64,000 nt of DNA from Bacteroidota bacterium. GTDB taxonomy: Bacteria; Bacteroidota; Bacteroidia; Palsa-965. The position numbers were made by a program, and so were the translations under genes. Each line of letters opens with the position of its first letter. Within the stretch, counting starts at the first letter, position 1. The stretch lies in assembly GCA_013298545.1 (NCBI GenBank), contig JAAFIA010000006.1:24500-88499 (forward strand), written 5' to 3'. Positions 61,471-64,000 of this stretch are shown here, one piece after another. A model generated the notes under the pieces. It made no database searches. It was not told the DNA's origin and saw nothing but the letters and a program-made list of their open reading frames with translations.

Positions 61471-61478
61471 CAAAATTA
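61471..61478 (-). promoter_or_regulatory. -7 element TAATTTTG next to the ctaA start codon
   Basis: Exact TAnnTTTG match on the minus strand ending 4 nt before the GTG at 61466. It supports the GTG start and a leaderless mRNA. Confidence 0.6.
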
Positions 61479-61507
61479 AGCACTTTTACCCGCTTCTGGT
61501 TTGTATT

Positions 61508-62119
61508 TCAATCAATCGTTGGCAACGACCATTTTTTCATAACCGCAATCACCCGAATGGCGATGATTACACAGACACTCAACACTCCATTAAACGTACT
61601 GTTTACCTGAAAAAAATCGAGTCCAACATACAACAAAGCGCCCGCCAAACAAGCCGTTGCATAGATCTCTTTGCGGAAAATAAGTGGAATCTCATTGATC
61701 AAGGTATCGCGAATAACGCCTCCAAATACAGCCGAAAACATACCTAAAACAACAGCCGCTAATGGATTAACACCATAAGCCAAAGCTTTCTGCAAACCAA
61801 TAATGGTGTAAACACCAATCCCAATAGTATCGAAAATAAAAAGTGTACGCCGAATTTTAATCAACCATTTTTGGAAAATCACCGACAGCGAAACGCCGCC
61901 CACAATCGCATACATATAATTGATGTCGTTGATCCAAACCAAAGGACGTGCACCTAGAATAATATCGCGAAGGCTTCCTCCTCCGATCGCCGTGATGAAT
62001 CCCGTAAAAGCTACTCCAAAAAAATCTTTGTGCATTTGCCGATCGGTCGCTGCAAGTGCGCCAGACATGGCAAACATCGTTACGGCAAAAAGTTCTACAC
62101 CGTCAGGAAGTACAATCAT
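61508..62119 (-). CDS. TRIC-type channel family protein (YicG/UPF0126)
   Basis: 203 residues, six to seven membrane helices. The two repeats hold the family motif GGGSLRDIILGARPLVW near 48-64 and GGVIRDTLINEIPLIF near 133-148, the inner-pore Gly-Gly-x-Arg-Asp. Bacterial TRIC channels are trimeric and pass K+ or Na+, and glycine or other metabolites have also been proposed for some. Its ATG is 1 nt after the stop of the SGNH gene, so the two are translated in step. Confidence 0.88.
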   Translation of the reverse strand: MIVLPDGVELFAVTMFAMSGALAATDRQMHKDFFGVAFTGFITAIGGGSLRDIILGARPLVWINDINYMYAIVGGVSLSVIFQKWLIKIRRTLFIFDTIGIGVYTIIGLQKALAYGVNPLAAVVLGMFSAVFGGVIRDTLINEIPLIFRKEIYATACLAGALLYVGLDFFQVNSTFNGVLSVCVIIAIRVIAVMKKWSLPTID

Positions 62120-62120
62120 T

Positions 62121-63392
62121 TTACTCGGGATTCAAAACTGTAATTGGTACAACTGATTTCCCTTGGTCATTCATCAACACCAACACATAATTTCCAGCAT
62201 CCAACGCCTCCAAGCGCATACTTGTTTGCCCTGCCATTACCGTATGCTGTTGTACAACACGTCCTTGCATATCGGTTACCCACAACACACGCGATGTGGA
62301 TTGAAACGGGATGTTTACCGTTAGTTGTCCATTGCTCGGATTCGGAAAAACAGAAAAGGCTGCACCTGTATTTGATTCTTGAACAGCCGTCATATTAACA
62401 AACTGACAAATCGTATCGGCAAAACAACCATTTGATGCAATCAAACAAATTGTATAAGGTGGATTGCTCGTATAATTGATTACTTGAGTCGATACGCCTG
62501 GTACAAAACCGTTCACACCATCGTCCCACATAAATTCATTTGCGTTTGTACTTGTGCTCATTACCGTAACCTGGTTGTTTCCACTAATCCATCCGGTAAA
62601 CGCTGCTTGCGGATAATTGATGAGCGTGTTCCATGTAGCGAGGCTATCGAGTACAATTTGTCCTCCAATATTTTGAAGCAGTTGCGCTTCCTGCAAAGGC
62701 AATCCGGCTGTATAGGAAAAGCCTGCTGGACTGCGTTTATAGATGGTTGCATAAAATACACAAGCCGCCAAATACGAGCCGTGCAAACTTGGATGACTTC
62801 CATCCGAAGAAAATAAATCAAACACCGCATTTTGGGCAATAACTTCCTGCCAAGCCGCCCCAACAGGCGCAACAACTGCATGATTATCGTAACCCATTTG
62901 CAAATAACGTCCGCGCAATTGTTGTTGCATACCTAAATAAGTACATACTGGCGGGTAGTTTTGGCAATTGGATGCATCGCCGTATTTACGTCCCCAAGTC
63001 ATGAAGAAACCGGTCTGTGTACACGAATCGTTTGCTTGAACCAAACTATCAAGTATATGCGCATACGGGAAAACATTTTGTTGCACATAAGGCGTATCGA
63101 GCGATGGTTCTTGGCTTTGTGCTTGTATAAACACATAATCCCAAGGCTGTTGATTAATTTTCGCCAATGAGTTAGCATCTTGCGAATGCATTTGCAAGGT
63201 GTAACCGCCCGGCGTATTGGAATCGTATTGAATAGAATCGCCATTCGAGAGGGCAAGCTGATAAACCAAATCGGGCAAATTGTTTGCTCCGGTATAACTA
63301 TTCCCCAAAAAAAGCACCTGCATGGTTTGAGCTTGGGCAAGAGCAAAGCCAAACAAACTCATCAGTAACGTTGTAACGATTCTATTTTTCAT
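62121..63392 (-). CDS. secreted SGNH-hydrolase-like protein with T9SS sorting domain
   Basis: 423 residues from the ATG at 63392 (an earlier in-frame Met at 63413 would extend the signal peptide). A signal peptide (about 1-22) is followed by a DUF4886-like SGNH fold: the nucleophile S32 in LFLGNSYTG, and D197 and H200 in SSDGSHPSLHGS. Such enzymes cut ester bonds of polysaccharides or lipids. A beta domain with Cys pairs (FADTICQFV) follows, and the end is a T9SS sorting domain (VFPNPSNGQLTVNI). The substrate is unknown. It precedes the TRIC gene by one nucleotide, an odd pair of roles. Confidence 0.85.
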   Translation of the reverse strand: MKNRIVTTLLMSLFGFALAQAQTMQVLFLGNSYTGANNLPDLVYQLALSNGDSIQYDSNTPGGYTLQMHSQDANSLAKINQQPWDYVFIQAQSQEPSLDTPYVQQNVFPYAHILDSLVQANDSCTQTGFFMTWGRKYGDASNCQNYPPVCTYLGMQQQLRGRYLQMGYDNHAVVAPVGAAWQEVIAQNAVFDLFSSDGSHPSLHGSYLAACVFYATIYKRSPAGFSYTAGLPLQEAQLLQNIGGQIVLDSLATWNTLINYPQAAFTGWISGNNQVTVMSTSTNANEFMWDDGVNGFVPGVSTQVINYTSNPPYTICLIASNGCFADTICQFVNMTAVQESNTGAAFSVFPNPSNGQLTVNIPFQSTSRVLWVTDMQGRVVQQHTVMAGQTSMRLEALDAGNYVLVLMNDQGKSVVPITVLNPE

Positions 63393-63574
63393 GATAATCT
63401 GTTTTTTGAGCATTTATTATAAATAGGTTAATGACCGCTAAATCATCTTTCCTACTCATTTTGAGGTCATAAAATTACCGAAAAAGAGATGCCACGAGAT
63501 TAATTCTCGGTTTTTATCGCTGATTTTTAGTCAACTAGACAACAAATCCAACCATTCATCGGCAAATAACACGC

Positions 63575-63598
63575 CTTAACATAGGCTTAACATTAACA
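63575..63598 (+). promoter_or_regulatory. Pho-box-like direct repeat before the porin gene
   Basis: CTTAACA at 63575-63581 and 63586-63592 with 11-bp spacing, and a third TTAACA at 63593-63598. A -7-like TTGTTTTG is at 63624-63631. The same repeat occurs at 21456 and 25414. Confidence 0.6.
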
Positions 63599-63675
63599 GC
63601 ACATAGACTTCATGTTAAGTGATTTGTTTTGCAGCGTTAATTTTTCATCACCAACACATCAATATAAGCTCAAAC

Positions 63676-64000
63676 ATGTTTCAAGCAACTGTAAAGTTCT
63701 TTCTTGCGATTTCCTTGCTCATCGGCTCAACTGCTTTTGCGCAACAAGATACAGCAGCCAAAAAAGTAGTACCAACAACCAAGAAAGAACATTGGTACGA
63801 TAAACTGAGCATTCGCGGATATACGCAGGTGCGCTACAATCGCTTGTTTGAAACGAACGATAAATTAAAGTTCGATCAAGATAAAGGTGTTGGTAAAAGT
63901 GGTGGATTCTTTATCCGTCGTTCGCGGATTATTTTGAGTGGTGATGTTCACCCGCACGTATTTGTGTATTTGCAATCTGACATGGCTTCGACCAGTTCGA
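63676..64000 (+). CDS. phosphate-selective-type porin (OprO/OprP family), 3' truncated by window edge
   Basis: The first 108 residues are visible, and the frame is open at the right edge. A signal peptide (about 1-23, ending AFAQ) is followed by a Lys-rich stretch and the first barrel strands: LSIRGYTQVRYNRLFETNDK near 47-66 and GGFFIRRSRIILSGDVHPHV near 77-96, which match the phosphate-selective porin O/P family of Bacteroidota. Such porins are trimeric channels for phosphate or polyphosphate. The upstream Pho-box-like repeat fits regulation by phosphate. The rest of the gene is needed to be sure. Confidence 0.8.
   Translation, partial: MFQATVKFFLAISLLIGSTAFAQQDTAAKKVVPTTKKEHWYDKLSIRGYTQVRYNRLFETNDKLKFDQDKGVGKSGGFFIRRSRIILSGDVHPHVFVYLQSDMASTSS

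Noticed and set aside
63495..63516. CGAGA-TTAAT-TCTCG hairpin with T run before the porin
   Set aside because: The stem has only 5 bp and no gene ends here on the plus strand, so it is not listed as a terminator.
63612..63803. 63-residue frame at the right edge
   Set aside because: It overlaps the porin gene in another frame. The porin frame has a signal peptide and family motifs.
1..64000. CRISPR array, prophage or biosynthetic cluster
   Set aside because: I found no regular direct repeats with unique spacers, no integrase or phage structural genes and no grouped synthases.

Overview
The window looks like a chromosomal segment of a Bacteroidota bacterium, probably near the Chitinophagales or Sphingobacteriales. 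The signs are six secreted proteins with a type IX secretion (T9SS) C-terminal sorting domain, gldD, several families found mainly in this phylum (DUF2851, DUF2452, DUF5522, FISUMP), starts without a Shine-Dalgarno, and many promoters with the Bacteroidota -7 element TAnnTTTG. I see no phage, integrase, transposase, CRISPR array, rRNA or tRNA.

Layout. 1-5.3 kb: a truncated gene, DUF2851, PspC, a FISUMP lipoprotein, a K+ channel with an RCK domain, an RmlD-like reductase and DUF2452. 5.3-11.1 kb: a tight efflux/secretion operon (TetR, ABC exporter, HlyD adaptor, TolC channel) behind a palindromic operator candidate. 11.1-20.7 kb: AlkD-like repair, NhaD antiporter, two amino acid permeases, a helix-hairpin-helix protein, apt, acyl-CoA dehydrogenase and a subtilase. 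20.7-28.3 kb: a probable phosphate-response block with two OmpR/PhoB-type response regulators around a TonB receptor and a large T9SS protein. The same Pho-box-like 11-bp repeat recurs before a phosphate-selective-type porin at the right edge (63.6 kb). 28.4-36.4 kb: small secreted proteins, an ACC-deaminase-like PLP enzyme, a T9SS CotH-kinase protein, DUF5522 and urocanase. 36.5-39.7 kb: four paralogous lipoproteins, with a decayed copy of the urocanase 3' end between two of them, which records a tandem duplication. 39.8-51.2 kb: PhoR-like kinase, M43 protease, a repeat-rich non-coding stretch, trmB, glycosyltransferase, RDD protein, rng, a 31-residue AURKAIP1/COX24 protein, a TPR protein, a broken HU gene, mutY and ssb. 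51.3-63.4 kb: a 1282-residue delta-60 repeat protein, gldD, an FAD protein, an M14 carboxypeptidase, ctaA, a TRIC channel and an SGNH hydrolase.

How it fits together. The clearest link is the predicted phosphate regulon: regulator, TonB receptor, T9SS surface protein and porin share TTAACA direct repeats with 11-bp spacing, the pattern known for Bacillus PhoP and cyanobacterial Pho boxes. The orphan kinase at 39.8 kb is a candidate partner. The second regulator has Glu at the phosphoacceptor position, so it may act without phosphorylation. Other notable points are the frameshifted HU gene, a degenerate ABC ATPase, several genes whose -7 element lies only 4-6 nt before the start codon (suggesting leaderless mRNAs), and the lack of gldE between ssb and gldD.
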